From Novosphingobium sp. 32-60-15 (GTDB taxonomy: Bacteria; Pseudomonadota; Alphaproteobacteria; Sphingomonadales; Sphingomonadaceae): a DNA stretch of 64,000 bases. The notes under the pieces were generated by a model, which saw nothing but the letters and a program-made list of their open reading frames with translations, had not been told where the DNA came from and searched no databases. The DNA lies in assembly GCF_002280675.1 (NCBI RefSeq), contig NZ_NCEN01000008.1:1-64000 (forward strand). The letters run 5' to 3'. This document shows positions 44,701 through 53,075 of this stretch, one piece after another (positions within the stretch are counted from its first letter, which is position 1; each line of letters starts with the position of its first letter). The position numbers were made by a program, and so were the translations under genes.

Positions 44701-45720
44701 TTACCCCCGCTCCATCAGCCCGTGCTTTTTCATGCAGTGGCGCAACTGGTCATAGCTGAGGCCCAACGCTTTGGCGGTCTGGCGTTGGTTGTAACGGTTG
44801 CGGGCCAAATGGTGTTCGACAATCGCGCGTTCATGGGCTTCGACCGCGCTGCGAAGATCGGTTACGCCATCCAGATCCGGCGTCGGTGCCGAATGTGCCG
44901 GAGTTGCAATCTGCTCTTCAACCGCGCGCGGCGGCGAAATGGGCTTCCACGCGCTTTCGAACGGATCAAACTGGACGCTGGCGATGGGGTTGGTCCAGTC
45001 GTCCCAGCGATAGACCGCTCGTTCCACGACGTTGCGCAATTCGCGCACATTGCCGGGCCACTGATATTCTTCCAGCGCGCGCTGGGTTTGCGGGGCAAAA
45101 CCGGGCCATGCGTCCCATTGCAATTCTGCGGCCATGCGCCGCCCGAAGTAATCGGCAAGCACGGCGACATCGCCTTCGCGAACGCGCAAAGGGGGCAGGG
45201 TGATGACTTCGAAGCTGAGCCGATCGAGCAAATCGGGGCGGAAGCGGCCTTGCTCGGCCATTTTGGGCAGGTCTTCGTTGGTTGCAGCCACGATCCGCAC
45301 GTCGACGCGCACCGGCTTGCTTGATCCGATGCGGGTGATTTCGCCATATTCAACCGCTCGCAGCAGGCGCTCTTGGGCACCCATCGATAGCGTGCCGAGT
45401 TCATCGAGGAACAGCGTGCCTTTGTCGGCTTCTTCGAAGCGGCCACTGCGCGCGCGGGTGGCACCGGTGAATGCTCCTGCCTCGTGGCCGAACAATTCGG
45501 CTTCGATCAACGTTTCAGGCAGGGCCGCGCAGTTCATGGTGACGAGCGGTTCGGACCATCGCGCCGACAACCGGTGAAGGCGTTCTGCGATCAGTTCTTT
45601 GCCCGTGCCGCGCTCGCCGATCACCAGCACGGGGCGGCGCATCGGAGCGGCGCGGCTGGCACGTTCGACCGCGTCAAGAAACGCGCCCGATTGCCCCATA
45701 AATTGAACATCACGATCCAT
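44701..45720 (-). CDS. pspF: Sigma-54-dependent activator of the phage-shock operon
   Basis: 339 residues. A bacterial enhancer-binding protein with no receiver domain, as expected for PspF. Walker A GERGTGKE 35-42, GAFTGA 82-87 for sigma-54 contact, Walker B GTLFLDELG, R-finger region FRPDLLDRLSF and a C-terminal Fis-like helix-turn-helix (YNQRQTAKALGLSYDQLRHC). PspA normally inhibits it. Divergent from the psp operon it controls. ATG 45720 preferred over the TTG two codons upstream. Confidence 0.94.
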   Translation of the reverse strand: MDRDVQFMGQSGAFLDAVERASRAAPMRRPVLVIGERGTGKELIAERLHRLSARWSEPLVTMNCAALPETLIEAELFGHEAGAFTGATRARSGRFEEADKGTLFLDELGTLSMGAQERLLRAVEYGEITRIGSSKPVRVDVRIVAATNEDLPKMAEQGRFRPDLLDRLSFEVITLPPLRVREGDVAVLADYFGRRMAAELQWDAWPGFAPQTQRALEEYQWPGNVRELRNVVERAVYRWDDWTNPIASVQFDPFESAWKPISPPRAVEEQIATPAHSAPTPDLDGVTDLRSAVEAHERAIVEHHLARNRYNQRQTAKALGLSYDQLRHCMKKHGLMERG

Positions 45721-45728
45721 TGCCAATG

Positions 45729-45766
45729 AATAGCGCTATTTCCCAAGGATTGGCAATAAGCGCCAA
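45729..45766. promoter_or_regulatory. Candidate PspF enhancer sites
   Basis: AATAGCGCTATT (45729-45740) is a perfect palindrome. TTGGC-N7-GCCAA (45750-45766) is a second dyad. Both lie 55-107 bases upstream of the sigma-54 promoter, the usual place for activator hexamer sites, and overlap the pspF start region, allowing autoregulation. Assignment to PspF is inference. Confidence 0.5.
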
Positions 45767-45820
45767 CGCAAAACAGTGCTGTCCATCGAAAAGTGTCGGG
45801 AAACCAGGGTGTTCGCGGTT

Positions 45821-45836
45821 TGGCACACCCCTTGCT
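45821..45836 (+). promoter_or_regulatory. Sigma-54 promoter of the psp operon
   Basis: TGGCAC-N5-TTGCT, an exact match to the -24/-12 consensus, 84 bases before the first operon gene and reading rightwards. The start of transcription should be near 45847. Confidence 0.9.
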
Positions 45837-45904
45837 GTATCATTAACAATCCCGGCTGAGACGCCAAAACGCCTCTGCCACACACCCGCCGAAAGGTTCG
45901 CAAG

Positions 45905-46063
45905 ATGTACACCGCCCGCTTCTTTTCCACCCAGCTCGGACGCGCCAGCCTCGCCAGCATTGGTGCAATTGTGGTCCTGTGCGTCTTTGCGCTGACCCAA
46001 CAAGTTGATGCTGTGCCCAGCGTGATGGCATCATCGGCGGCCATTACAGGCGAACTTGCATGA
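45905..46063 (+). CDS. Small membrane protein, first gene of the psp operon (52 aa)
   Basis: MYTARFFSTQLGRASLASIG then a single hydrophobic helix (AIVVLCVFALTQQ) and a short polar tail. First reading frame after the sigma-54 promoter. Its TGA overlaps an ATG (ATGA at 46060) that opens a frame running straight into pspA. No family recognised. Confidence 0.6.
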   Translation: MYTARFFSTQLGRASLASIGAIVVLCVFALTQQVDAVPSVMASSAAITGELA

Positions 46064-46233
46064 GTGATGATCTGAACCCGATCGGCCCTCGCCACGCCGA
46101 GGGGGCCCGCACCACCCGCCTTGACGCGGAAATGGAGCGGCTTCGTACAAACCCCGGCGCGAATGATCGTTCGCGCACACCATTTTCTGGCCCCGCTTTT
46201 TCCTCATCGTCTTTCAACACCGGAGTAAACCTG

Positions 46234-46908
46234 ATGGGCATCTTTTCGCGGACACGCGACATCATTGCCGCCAATTTCAACGACTTGTTGGAAAAGGCTG
46301 ACGATCCTTCGAAGATGATCCGCATGATCATCATGGAAATGGAAGAAACGCTGGTCGAAGTCCGTGCTTCTGCCGCGCGCACCATTGCCGATCAAAAGGA
46401 AATGGGCCGCCACGTGGCAAAGCTGGACCGCCTTCAGGCTGACTGGTCGGAAAAGGCGCAACTGGCGCTATCGAAAGACCGCGAGGATTTGGCGCGCGCG
46501 GCTTTGGTCGAAAAGAAGAAAGCAGCCGACATGGCGGTGCAGCTTCAGGCCGAAATCGGCGTTCTGGACGATGCGATGCGCGCCTATGAACTGGACATCG
46601 AAAAGCTGCAGACGCGCCTTCGCGAAGCCCGTAGCCGCCAGACAGCAATCGCCGCGCGCCTTGAAAGCGCCGAGAACCGCGTCCGTCTGCGCACGCTGCT
46701 GGCCAGTGAACGGGTTGACGAGGCGATGGCCCGTTTTGACCAGCTTGAGCGCCGCGTCGACTATGCCGAAGGCCGTGCCGATGCGCTGAGCCTTGCCGAA
46801 GGTGGCGGCAAGCCCGGTCTGGCCGATGAAATCGCTGCTTTGGCAGGCCAGGACAAGATCGACGAAGAGCTTGAGGCAATGAAGCGCATGCTGGGCAAGG
46901 AGGGCTAA
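46234..46908 (+). CDS. pspA: Phage-shock protein A
   Basis: 224 residues, an ESCRT-III-like coiled coil. MGIFSRTRDIIAANFNDLLE, then EKADDPSKMIRMIIMEMEE, is the standard start, with the amphipathic helix that senses membrane stress. The rest is long coiled coil (SRQTAIAARLESAENRVRLR). GGAG lies about nine bases before ATG 46234. The frame is open 58 codons upstream to ATG 46060, so a longer form is possible. Inhibits PspF and stabilises the inner membrane. Confidence 0.95.
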   Translation: MGIFSRTRDIIAANFNDLLEKADDPSKMIRMIIMEMEETLVEVRASAARTIADQKEMGRHVAKLDRLQADWSEKAQLALSKDREDLARAALVEKKKAADMAVQLQAEIGVLDDAMRAYELDIEKLQTRLREARSRQTAIAARLESAENRVRLRTLLASERVDEAMARFDQLERRVDYAEGRADALSLAEGGGKPGLADEIAALAGQDKIDEELEAMKRMLGKEG

Positions 46909-46911
46909 GCC

Positions 46912-47217
46912 ATGGACGATTTAATTCCATTTACGGCGGTCGTCGCAATCTTCGTGGGCCTGCCGTGGCTGATCCTGCATTACATCACAAAATGGAAAAC
47001 AGGCGCGACATTGACCAACGGGGATGAAGCGCTGTTGGAGGAATTGTACCAATTGGCCCGCCGCCTTGATGAACGCATGGATACGGTGGAGCGATTGGTC
47101 GCATCTGACAATCCGGACTTCAAGCCAGCCCGCATTTTGCCTGACCGTGAAGGCGATAACCAGAAGCTGCGCGAATTGGACCGCATGTTTGCCGAACAAG
47201 GAAGGATCGTGAAATGA
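46912..47217 (+). CDS. pspB: Phage-shock protein B
   Basis: 101 residues. One N-terminal TM helix (FTAVVAIFVGLPWLILHY) and a coiled-coil cytosolic part (LDERMDTVERLVASDNPDF). Works with PspC to recruit PspA. Longer than the enteric form by a ~25-residue tail. AAGGAGGG upstream; overlaps pspC by four bases. Confidence 0.88.
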   Translation: MDDLIPFTAVVAIFVGLPWLILHYITKWKTGATLTNGDEALLEELYQLARRLDERMDTVERLVASDNPDFKPARILPDREGDNQKLRELDRMFAEQGRIVK

Positions 47218-47588
47218 ACAGCCCGCGCACGCGTTTTTATCGCGACAAGGTCAACGGCAAAGTCATGGGCGTCTGCGCCGGGATTGCCGATTACACAGGG
47301 GTTGATGCACTGTGGATCCGGCTGGGGTTTCTGATCCTTGCCTTTTCGATGGGGTGGCCGTTCTTTGCCTACTTTGTGGTTGGCGTGTTGACCAACAAGA
47401 AGCCAGCCGGGCTTTATGGCGACCGGCAAGAGCAACAGTTCTGGCAGGGCGTGCGCCAATCGCCGGGGCGCACCGCACGTGAAGTGCGCGCCAGCTTCCG
47501 CGATATCGACCGCCGCCTGGCCGAAATCGAAAGCTTTTACGTTAACAGCAATCCGCGCCTTTCGGCCGAGATCGAAAAGCTGCGCTGA
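47214..47588 (+). CDS. pspC: Phage-shock protein C
   Basis: 124 residues. The PspC domain at the N-terminus (FYRDKVNGKVMGVCAGIADY...ALWIRLGF) includes one or two TM helices (FLILAFSMGWPFFAYFVVG). The C-terminus is a coiled coil (SFRDIDRRLAEIESFYVNSN). Membrane sensor of the Psp response; start overlaps pspB (ATGA). Confidence 0.93.
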   Translation: MNSPRTRFYRDKVNGKVMGVCAGIADYTGVDALWIRLGFLILAFSMGWPFFAYFVVGVLTNKKPAGLYGDRQEQQFWQGVRQSPGRTAREVRASFRDIDRRLAEIESFYVNSNPRLSAEIEKLR

Positions 47589-47614
47589 CAACCGTTTCAT
47601 GAGGGACTGATACA

Positions 47615-47896
47615 ATGGGACCCGATACACTTGGCCCTTTGATACCGATCATCGCGCTGTGCATCCCGATCGTTGCGATCTGGACCAAGCACCGCACCAA
47701 GATTGCCGAAATGCAGATTAACGCAACCGCAGAGTTGAGCGCTGAAAAAGCCGCGCAGTATGCCCAGCACACCCGCGAACTTGAAGAACGCGTCCGGGTT
47801 TTGGAGCGCATCGTGACCGACAAGGGCTTTGACACAGCATACCAGATTGAAGCCCTGCGCCGCGAATCTGCCTCGCTTGAAGACCGGAGGGCGTGA
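47615..47896 (+). CDS. PspB-like small TM/coiled-coil protein 1
   Basis: 93 residues. One TM helix (LGPLIPIIALCIPIVAIW), then a cytosolic coiled coil with EERVRVLERIVTDKGFDTAY-QIEALR. The same ending recurs in the next genes. GAGGGAC upstream. Its TGA overlaps the following ATG. Confidence 0.8.
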   Translation: MGPDTLGPLIPIIALCIPIVAIWTKHRTKIAEMQINATAELSAEKAAQYAQHTRELEERVRVLERIVTDKGFDTAYQIEALRRESASLEDRRA

Positions 47897-48213
47897 TGGA
47901 CTGGGGTGGGCCAGACTTTGTCCTTGCCATCATCGCGCTTTCCACAGGCGGTTGGGTGATAAACAACTGGATCCGGGCCCGCCATGGCTATGCGCTGGAA
48001 GACGAATGGGGCGGCAAGACGCAACGCGGCGATGATGCAGCAGTTGCCAAACTGCGCGAAGAGAACGCCATGTTGCGTCAGCAACTGGACGCCACGCATC
48101 AACGCCTTGCCAATGTGGAGGCCATCGTGACGGATCGCGGTTTTGAAGTTGCCAGCCAGATCGAGGCATTGCGCAGCGAACGGCCAGGTATCGGGCAGGG
48201 AGGCCAGCCATGA
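47896..48213 (+). CDS. PspB-like small TM/coiled-coil protein 2
   Basis: 105 residues. TM helix FVLAIIALSTGGWVINNW, a polar stretch, then a coiled coil (LREENAMLRQQLDATHQRL) and NVEAIVTDRGFEVASQIEAL. The tail is Gly/Gln-rich. TGATG coupling with copy 1 and ATGA with copy 3. Confidence 0.8.
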   Translation: MDWGGPDFVLAIIALSTGGWVINNWIRARHGYALEDEWGGKTQRGDDAAVAKLREENAMLRQQLDATHQRLANVEAIVTDRGFEVASQIEALRSERPGIGQGGQP

Positions 48214-48482
48214 ACGCTGATGTTGTTTTAGCGCTTGCATTCATGTTGGTGGTAGTGCCGGTTGTGCTTGGTCTGGGTTCAGACATGTACAAGCGCCGTC
48301 TGGCTTTCCGTGAGCGTGAACTGGAATTACTTTCAAGGCAGACTGCCGAAAAGGCTGCACAATCCGCCGCCCAGGCCGAACGGTTGGAGCAACGGGTGCG
48401 GGTGTTGGAACGCATTGCCATCGATAACAAATCCGACCTTGCGCTACAGATTGAAAATCTGCGCAGCGAAAAGGTCAATTAG
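48210..48482 (+). CDS. PspB-like small TM/coiled-coil protein 3
   Basis: 90 residues. TM helix VVLALAFMLVVVPVVLGLG, then a coiled coil with EQRVRVLERIAIDNKSDLAL and QIENLR. Closest in sequence to copy 1 in its C-terminal half. Starts in the stop of copy 2. Confidence 0.8.
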   Translation: MNADVVLALAFMLVVVPVVLGLGSDMYKRRLAFRERELELLSRQTAEKAAQSAAQAERLEQRVRVLERIAIDNKSDLALQIENLRSEKVN

Positions 48483-48496
48483 GGAAAGCCTGTTCG

Positions 48497-48742
48497 ATGT
48501 CTTACTGGTCAGCCATCGTCGCAATTGTTGCGATTGTCGCTTACGTGATCATCCGCTTGAACCGGGACAAGCACAACGCAACGCAGCTGGATCAGGCCGA
48601 AATTGATCCGGCCTATACCGAAGCGCTGGAGCGCGAGGTCGCCGAAATGCGCAAGCGTCTTGAAGTGCTGGAACGCATCGCCACCGAAGATGGCGAAGCC
48701 CGCCGCCTTTCGCGCGAGATCGATTCCCTGCGCGAAAAGTAA
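48497..48742 (+). CDS. PspB-like small TM/coiled-coil protein 4
   Basis: 81 residues. TM helix YWSAIVAIVAIVAYVIIRL, then EMRKRLEVLERIATEDGEAR and EIDSLREK. 14 bases after copy 3, with AGGGAAAG upstream. Confidence 0.8.
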   Translation: MSYWSAIVAIVAIVAYVIIRLNRDKHNATQLDQAEIDPAYTEALEREVAEMRKRLEVLERIATEDGEARRLSREIDSLREK

Positions 48743-48770
48743 AATCACCCCCTATCAGGGAGTTGCAGAC

Positions 48771-48983
48771 ATGACTTCCGACATTGTCCTAGCATTATCC
48801 GCACTTACCGGCCTTGGCATCTGTGCCATGACTGCGTTGCGCGGATGGGATGGCTGGCTTGCGTTGAAGCGCTTGGAAATCGAGCGTTCTGATACCGGTG
48901 ACGCGGCCCGTTTGATCGACCTTGCCGACATGCGCGAACGGTTGCGCAAGCTTGAAGCCATCGCTGCTGGAGTGGACCTATGA
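48771..48983 (+). CDS. PspB-like small TM/coiled-coil protein 5, short
   Basis: 70 residues. A hydrophobic helix (IVLALSALTGLGICAMTAL) and a shorter coil ending DMRERLRKLEAIAAGVDL. The QIEALR segment of the other copies is missing, so this one is either truncated or the most diverged. Overlaps the next gene by four bases. Confidence 0.75.
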   Translation: MTSDIVLALSALTGLGICAMTALRGWDGWLALKRLEIERSDTGDAARLIDLADMRERLRKLEAIAAGVDL

Positions 48984-49156
48984 GCAAGCATACAGACGGC
49001 GCCGCCAAGGCCGGAATCGGGCTTGGCAGTGCGATTGCGGTGGCCATATCGTGGAACCTGCACAACTCCATTGTCTGGGCCGCAATTCACGGCGTGCTGT
49101 CGTGGCTTTACGTGATTTACTTTGCGTTGACGCGTCCGGGCGGACTTTCGGGCTGA
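48980..49156 (+). CDS. Small membrane protein at the end of the psp cluster (58 aa)
   Basis: ATGA overlap with copy 5. MSKHTDGAAKAGIGLGSAIA, then hydrophobic sequence through VWAAIHGVLSWLYVIYFAL, giving one or two TM helices and no coiled coil. Family unknown; the coupling supports a real gene of the same operon. Confidence 0.65.
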   Translation: MSKHTDGAAKAGIGLGSAIAVAISWNLHNSIVWAAIHGVLSWLYVIYFALTRPGGLSG

Positions 49157-49197
49157 TGCCCCTATCGGCGATGGACGAGGGCCGAGCGTATCGCTAG

Positions 49198-49620
49198 ATG
49201 CGAGCCATGCGCAGCCTTGATGACATCCTTGAAGAGTACGAGTTCCTTGACGGCGACGAGCGTTATCGCCTGCTGATCGAACTGGGCCGGGAACTGGAAG
49301 ACATGCCCGATGCGTTGAAAACTGACGCGACGCTGGTGCGCGGCTGTTCGGCCAGCGTGTGGGTTTATCCGACGCCGGGTGAGGGCAATCGCCTGCATTT
49401 CCTTGCCGATAGCAATGCCGCGATCACCAAGGGAATCGTGGCACTGGTGCTCTCCGCTGTGCAGGACAAGCCCGCTGCCGAAGTGGCTGCAACCGACATT
49501 GCCGAAGCGCTCGGGCCGTTTGACCTCAAGAAGCAATTGTCCTCAAACCGGACGCAGGGCGTGCCCAACATGATTGCGCTGGTGCGCGAACATGCCGCGC
49601 GGCTGGCGTCAACGGTCTGA
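49198..49620 (+). CDS. sufE: Cysteine desulfuration protein SufE
   Basis: 140 residues. Accepts sulfur from SufS during Fe-S cluster assembly. The active cysteine is C50 in VRGCSASVWV; the LGRELEDMP and FDLKKQLSSNRTQGVPNMI segments are typical. ATG 49198 or 49207 may be the start. No other suf genes are in the window. Confidence 0.93.
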   Translation: MRAMRSLDDILEEYEFLDGDERYRLLIELGRELEDMPDALKTDATLVRGCSASVWVYPTPGEGNRLHFLADSNAAITKGIVALVLSAVQDKPAAEVAATDIAEALGPFDLKKQLSSNRTQGVPNMIALVREHAARLASTV

Positions 49621-49625
49621 TCCCG

Positions 49626-49976
49626 TTGCGCCGCCACCTCTATCTTGCAGGCGGCGTTATTGCAGTGGGACTGGGGACGGTTGGCGTGTTCCTGCCGGTT
49701 TTGCCGACGGTACCGTTCTTGCTTTTGGCCACATTCTGTTTTGCCCGCTCCAACCCGGTGTGGGAGCAGCGCCTGCTTGATCATCCGCGTTATGGCCCGC
49801 CATTGCGCCAATGGCGTGAACGCCGCGCGATATCACGCAAAGGCAAGCAGGGCGCCTTGATCGCTATGGCTGCAGGTGTGGTCCTGACGGCGGTGACCGC
49901 AGGTTGGCCGTGGGTATTGATCCCCGCAGTGACCATGGGCAGCGTCGGGGTGTGGATCTGGACGCGGAAAGAATAG
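49626..49976 (+). CDS. ybaN: DUF454/YbaN-family membrane protein
   Basis: 116 residues. Typical YbaN start (AGGVIAVGLGTVGVFLPVLP, TVPFLLLATFCFARS) and a later helix pair (LIAMAAGVVLTAVTAGW and WVLIPAVTMGSVGVWIW). Function unknown. The start is TTG 49626, five bases after sufE, with no clear ribosome site, so translation may depend on sufE. Confidence 0.82.
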   Translation: MRRHLYLAGGVIAVGLGTVGVFLPVLPTVPFLLLATFCFARSNPVWEQRLLDHPRYGPPLRQWRERRAISRKGKQGALIAMAAGVVLTAVTAGWPWVLIPAVTMGSVGVWIWTRKE

Positions 49977-50492
49977 TTACTCCACCGCCTCACGCAGCAC
50001 CGCAATGCCGTTCTTGCGCTGTTCGCGCAGTTCCTTTTTCAGCACAACCGGATCACGCGCGAAGATGAAGCCGAAGCTGACGCCGCCTTCCTTTCCGATG
50101 GTGGCATGGTGCAGCTTGTGCGACTGGACCAACCGCTTGGCATAGCCGCGTTTTGGCACCCAGCGGAACCAGCGCTGGTGAATCAGGCCATCGTGAATGG
50201 CTGTGTAGATGATGCCATAGACCAGCACGCCAAGGCCGATAAACGTGGCTGGCCACCATGCCGCTTCGCCAACGATGATCGGGCTGCCAAGGCAAAAGAA
50301 GCTGATCGAGATGGCTGCGCCAAACACCGCGTATAGATCGTTCTTTTCAAAGAAGTTGTTGTGCGGTTCATGATGGTCACGGTGCCAGGCCCAGCCAAAG
50401 CCATGCATGATGTACTTGTGGCTGCTCCATGCAACGAATTCCATGGCGAGCACGGTGGCGATAATGATGAGGAATGCGGCGAGTATTTGCAT
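49977..50492 (-). CDS. crtZ: Beta-carotene hydroxylase
   Basis: 171 residues. A membrane-bound di-iron hydroxylase that adds 3-OH groups to beta-ionone rings, giving zeaxanthin-type pigments. All four His motifs are visible: HKYIMH, HRDHH, HDGLIHQRW and HKLHH. Four TM helices. ATG 50492 (MQILAAFLI) is the family start. The rest of the crt genes are elsewhere. Confidence 0.93.
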   Translation of the reverse strand: MQILAAFLIIIATVLAMEFVAWSSHKYIMHGFGWAWHRDHHEPHNNFFEKNDLYAVFGAAISISFFCLGSPIIVGEAAWWPATFIGLGVLVYGIIYTAIHDGLIHQRWFRWVPKRGYAKRLVQSHKLHHATIGKEGGVSFGFIFARDPVVLKKELREQRKNGIAVLREAVE

Positions 50493-50628
50493 GGGGTCCC
50501 TCTTACACCTGCGAAAGGCGCACTGCGACACATTCTTACACTTTGCCCGAAAGTCGCGACGTGTTGTTTTTCTGGCGTTCAGCCTTGGTGGTGCAGTTTG
50601 ACCTCAACGCAACCAAGGAGTGAACATC

Positions 50629-51009
50629 ATGCGCAAGACCATTATCGCACTCGCCCTTTCGACCATGATTGCAGGCACCGCAGCCCCGGCGATGGCGCGT
50701 GACAATGACCGCTATCCCGGTGGTAACCGCGCCGAGGCATCGTACCTGACGCCGGCCCGCAATGCTGAAATCCGCCGCGACATCAACCAGCTTGATAACC
50801 GCATCCAGCGCGCTCAGGCCAACCGTGCCATTTCCCCGCGTGAGGCACAGGGCCTGCGCCGCGATGCACGCGACATCAAGCAGACCTACAATCGCTTTGC
50901 CAATCGGGGTTTGAGCGTTTCGGAATACCGCACGTTGGAGCGCCGTATCGCTACGGTCAACGCCCGCTTGCAGATCGACAGGCGTGACCGTGATGGCCGT
51001 CGCGGCTAA
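50629..51009 (+). CDS. Small exported helical protein
   Basis: 126 residues. Signal peptide (MRKTIIALALSTMIAGTAA...PAMA). The mature part is highly charged and helical (NAEIRRDINQLDNRIQRAQ, LERRIATVNARLQ). No family recognised; many sphingomonads encode such periplasmic proteins. AAGGAG is nine bases before ATG 50629. Confidence 0.75.
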   Translation: MRKTIIALALSTMIAGTAAPAMARDNDRYPGGNRAEASYLTPARNAEIRRDINQLDNRIQRAQANRAISPREAQGLRRDARDIKQTYNRFANRGLSVSEYRTLERRIATVNARLQIDRRDRDGRRG

Positions 51010-51049
51010 TGCTGGCAGAGCGTAACAAAATTACGTTCGCACACCGGAT

Positions 51050-51089
51050 GGCCCGTCCTTTCCTGCTTGAATTGCGGGAAGGGCGGGCC
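51050..51089 (+). terminator. Stem-loop between the exported protein and leuC
   Basis: GGCCCGTCCTTTCC pairs with GGGAAGGGCGGGCC (one G-U, one mismatch) around a 12-nt loop. No T-run follows. It may end the upstream transcript or lie in the leuC leader, 15 bases before ATG 51104. Confidence 0.5.
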
Positions 51090-51103
51090 TAACCGCTGGA
51101 ATT

Positions 51104-52537
51104 ATGTCAAACACAGCCCGCACCCTTTACCAGAAGATCTGGGACGCCCACGTTGTTGAACAGCGCGATGATGGCACTGCCCTGATCTATATTGATCGTC
51201 ACCTCGTTCATGAAGTGACCAGCCCGCAAGCGTTTGAAGCATTGCGCACGGCAGGCCGCAAGGTGCGCCGTCCGGATCTCACGCTGGCTGTGCCCGATCA
51301 TAACTTGCCCACCACGGCGCGCCGTACCGCTGATGGCGCGCGCGTGCCCATCGCCGATTTTGAATCGGCCCAGCAACTGGAAGCGCTTGAGCGCAATGCG
51401 CCCGCTTTCGGTATTCGTTATATTGGTGATGCCGATGCAGAGCAGGGCATTGTCCACGTTGTCGGGCCGGAGCAGGGCTTTTCGCTGCCGGGCGCAACGA
51501 TTGTTTGCGGCGATAGCCACACTGCTTGTCACGGCGGCCTTGGCGCACTGGCGTTTGGCATCGGCACTAGCGAAGTGGAACATGTGCTGGCCACACAGAC
51601 GCTGCTGCTGAAGCAATCCAAGACGATGGAAGTGCGCGTAGAAGGGCAGTTGCAGCCCGGCGTTACGGCCAAGGACGTGGTGCTGCACATCACCGGTGTG
51701 CTCGGCGCAGCTGGCGGCACCGGCTCGGTCATCGAATATACCGGCTCGGTCATCCGCGATCTGTCGATTGAAGGCCGTCTGACGATCTCGAACATGGCGA
51801 TCGAACACGGCGCGCGCGCGGGCCTGTGTGCGCCCGATGATAAGACTTTTGCCTATCTCAAGGGGCGTCCTTATGCGCCCAAGGGTGCAGATTGGGACAA
51901 GGCCGTGGCGTGGTGGACCAGCCTAGCCACTGATGCTGGTGCGAAATACGACAAGGTCGTGGTGATTGACGCTGTCGACATTGCGCCGTCCGTCACATGG
52001 GGCACGAGCCCTGAAGACGTGCTGCCGATCACCGGCGTCATCCCCGCGCCTGAAAGCTTTGCCGATCCTTCAAAACAGGACGCCGCACGCGCCAGCCTTG
52101 AATATATGGGCCTGACGCCGGGACAACTGCTCGAAGACGTTGAAGTGCAAAACATCTTTATCGGTTCGTGCACCAACAGCCGCATCGAAGATATGCGCGC
52201 TGCTGCCGCGATCCTGAAAGGGCGTCATAAAGCTGACAACGTCAAATGGGCCATCGTCGTGCCCGGTTCAGGCCTTGTGAAAAAACAGGCCGAGGATGAA
52301 GGCCTGGACCGCATCTTTGTGGAAGCGGGCTTTGAATGGCGGGAACCTGGCTGTTCGGCATGCCTTGGCATGAACCCCGATAAAGTGCCCGCTGGCGAAC
52401 GTTGCGCTTCTACATCAAACCGCAATTTCGTCGGCCGCCAAGGCCCCGGCGCGCGTACGCATCTTGTCAGCCCCGCCATGGCCGCTGCTGCGGCAGTGAC
52501 CGGCCGGTTGACCGACGTGCGCAAGCTGATGGCCTGA
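51104..52537 (+). CDS. leuC: 3-isopropylmalate dehydratase large subunit
   Basis: 477 residues. Converts 2- to 3-isopropylmalate with LeuD in leucine synthesis. The 4Fe-4S cysteines are in [11 protein letters not shown] and [31 protein letters not shown] and [20 protein letters not shown] are present. Separated from leuD by three small genes. Confidence 0.97.
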   Translation: MSNTARTLYQKIWDAHVVEQRDDGTALIYIDRHLVHEVTSPQAFEALRTAGRKVRRPDLTLAVPDHNLPTTARRTADGARVPIADFESAQQLEALERNAPAFGIRYIGDADAEQGIVHVVGPEQGFSLPGATIVCGDSHTACHGGLGALAFGIGTSEVEHVLATQTLLLKQSKTMEVRVEGQLQPGVTAKDVVLHITGVLGAAGGTGSVIEYTGSVIRDLSIEGRLTISNMAIEHGARAGLCAPDDKTFAYLKGRPYAPKGADWDKAVAWWTSLATDAGAKYDKVVVIDAVDIAPSVTWGTSPEDVLPITGVIPAPESFADPSKQDAARASLEYMGLTPGQLLEDVEVQNIFIGSCTNSRIEDMRAAAAILKGRHKADNVKWAIVVPGSGLVKKQAEDEGLDRIFVEAGFEWREPGCSACLGMNPDKVPAGERCASTSNRNFVGRQGPGARTHLVSPAMAAAAAVTGRLTDVRKLMA

Positions 52538-52544
52538 AACTGGC

Positions 52545-53075
52545 ATGGCAGGTCTTCCGATAGCGGCGCTTCAGCTTGCGGGGTTCTTGATGGCCCATGC
52601 GTTCTGGAGCGTTTCGGAACTGCCACCGGGCGGACAATATCAGCCGCAATCGCTGTGCATGCGCAGTGACGGCAACCGCGCGCTGAACACGTTTGAAGGC
52701 GCAACGCCGCTGGAGCAGGACGCGCAGGCCAAGGCCTTTATCACCGGCGGTGCCGCACAGTGGCCCGATTGCGCCATTGCGCGGCAAGTGCGCGTGGGCA
52801 CGCCCAAGGGCGAAGTGGATGCCTTGGTAATCGACGTGGTGCAATATGGCGGCAACGTGATGACCGTGGTTCAGGCATTCCATCCCGGCCCGCAAGGCTT
52901 TCGTTTATTGGGCGATGAATTGATGATGGGCGATAACGGGCCATTGCCGCCATTGCCCGCAGCCCAAGCAGCCGCATCGATGCGTGAAGGCGCAGTCGAC
53001 CATCCCGGACTTGGCGACAAATGGGGCCAGTGGGAGGCGAACCGCGATCCCGTCAGCCCGCTGGTGCAACGCTGA
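52545..53075 (+). CDS. Conserved hypothetical protein after leuC
   Basis: 176 residues. A hydrophobic N-terminus (IAALQLAGFLMAHAFW) may anchor it or act as a signal. The rest is soluble, with a GGQYQPQSLCMRSDG start and an IDVVQYGGNVMTVVQAF strand pair. No family recognised. Starts seven bases after leuC. Confidence 0.7.
   Translation: MAGLPIAALQLAGFLMAHAFWSVSELPPGGQYQPQSLCMRSDGNRALNTFEGATPLEQDAQAKAFITGGAAQWPDCAIARQVRVGTPKGEVDALVIDVVQYGGNVMTVVQAFHPGPQGFRLLGDELMMGDNGPLPPLPAAQAAASMREGAVDHPGLGDKWGQWEANRDPVSPLVQR

Noticed and set aside
46060..46908. Taking ATG 46060 as the main pspA start
   Set aside because: Known PspA proteins start at MGIF, which here has its own GGAG site at 46222. The longer form is left as a question in the findings.
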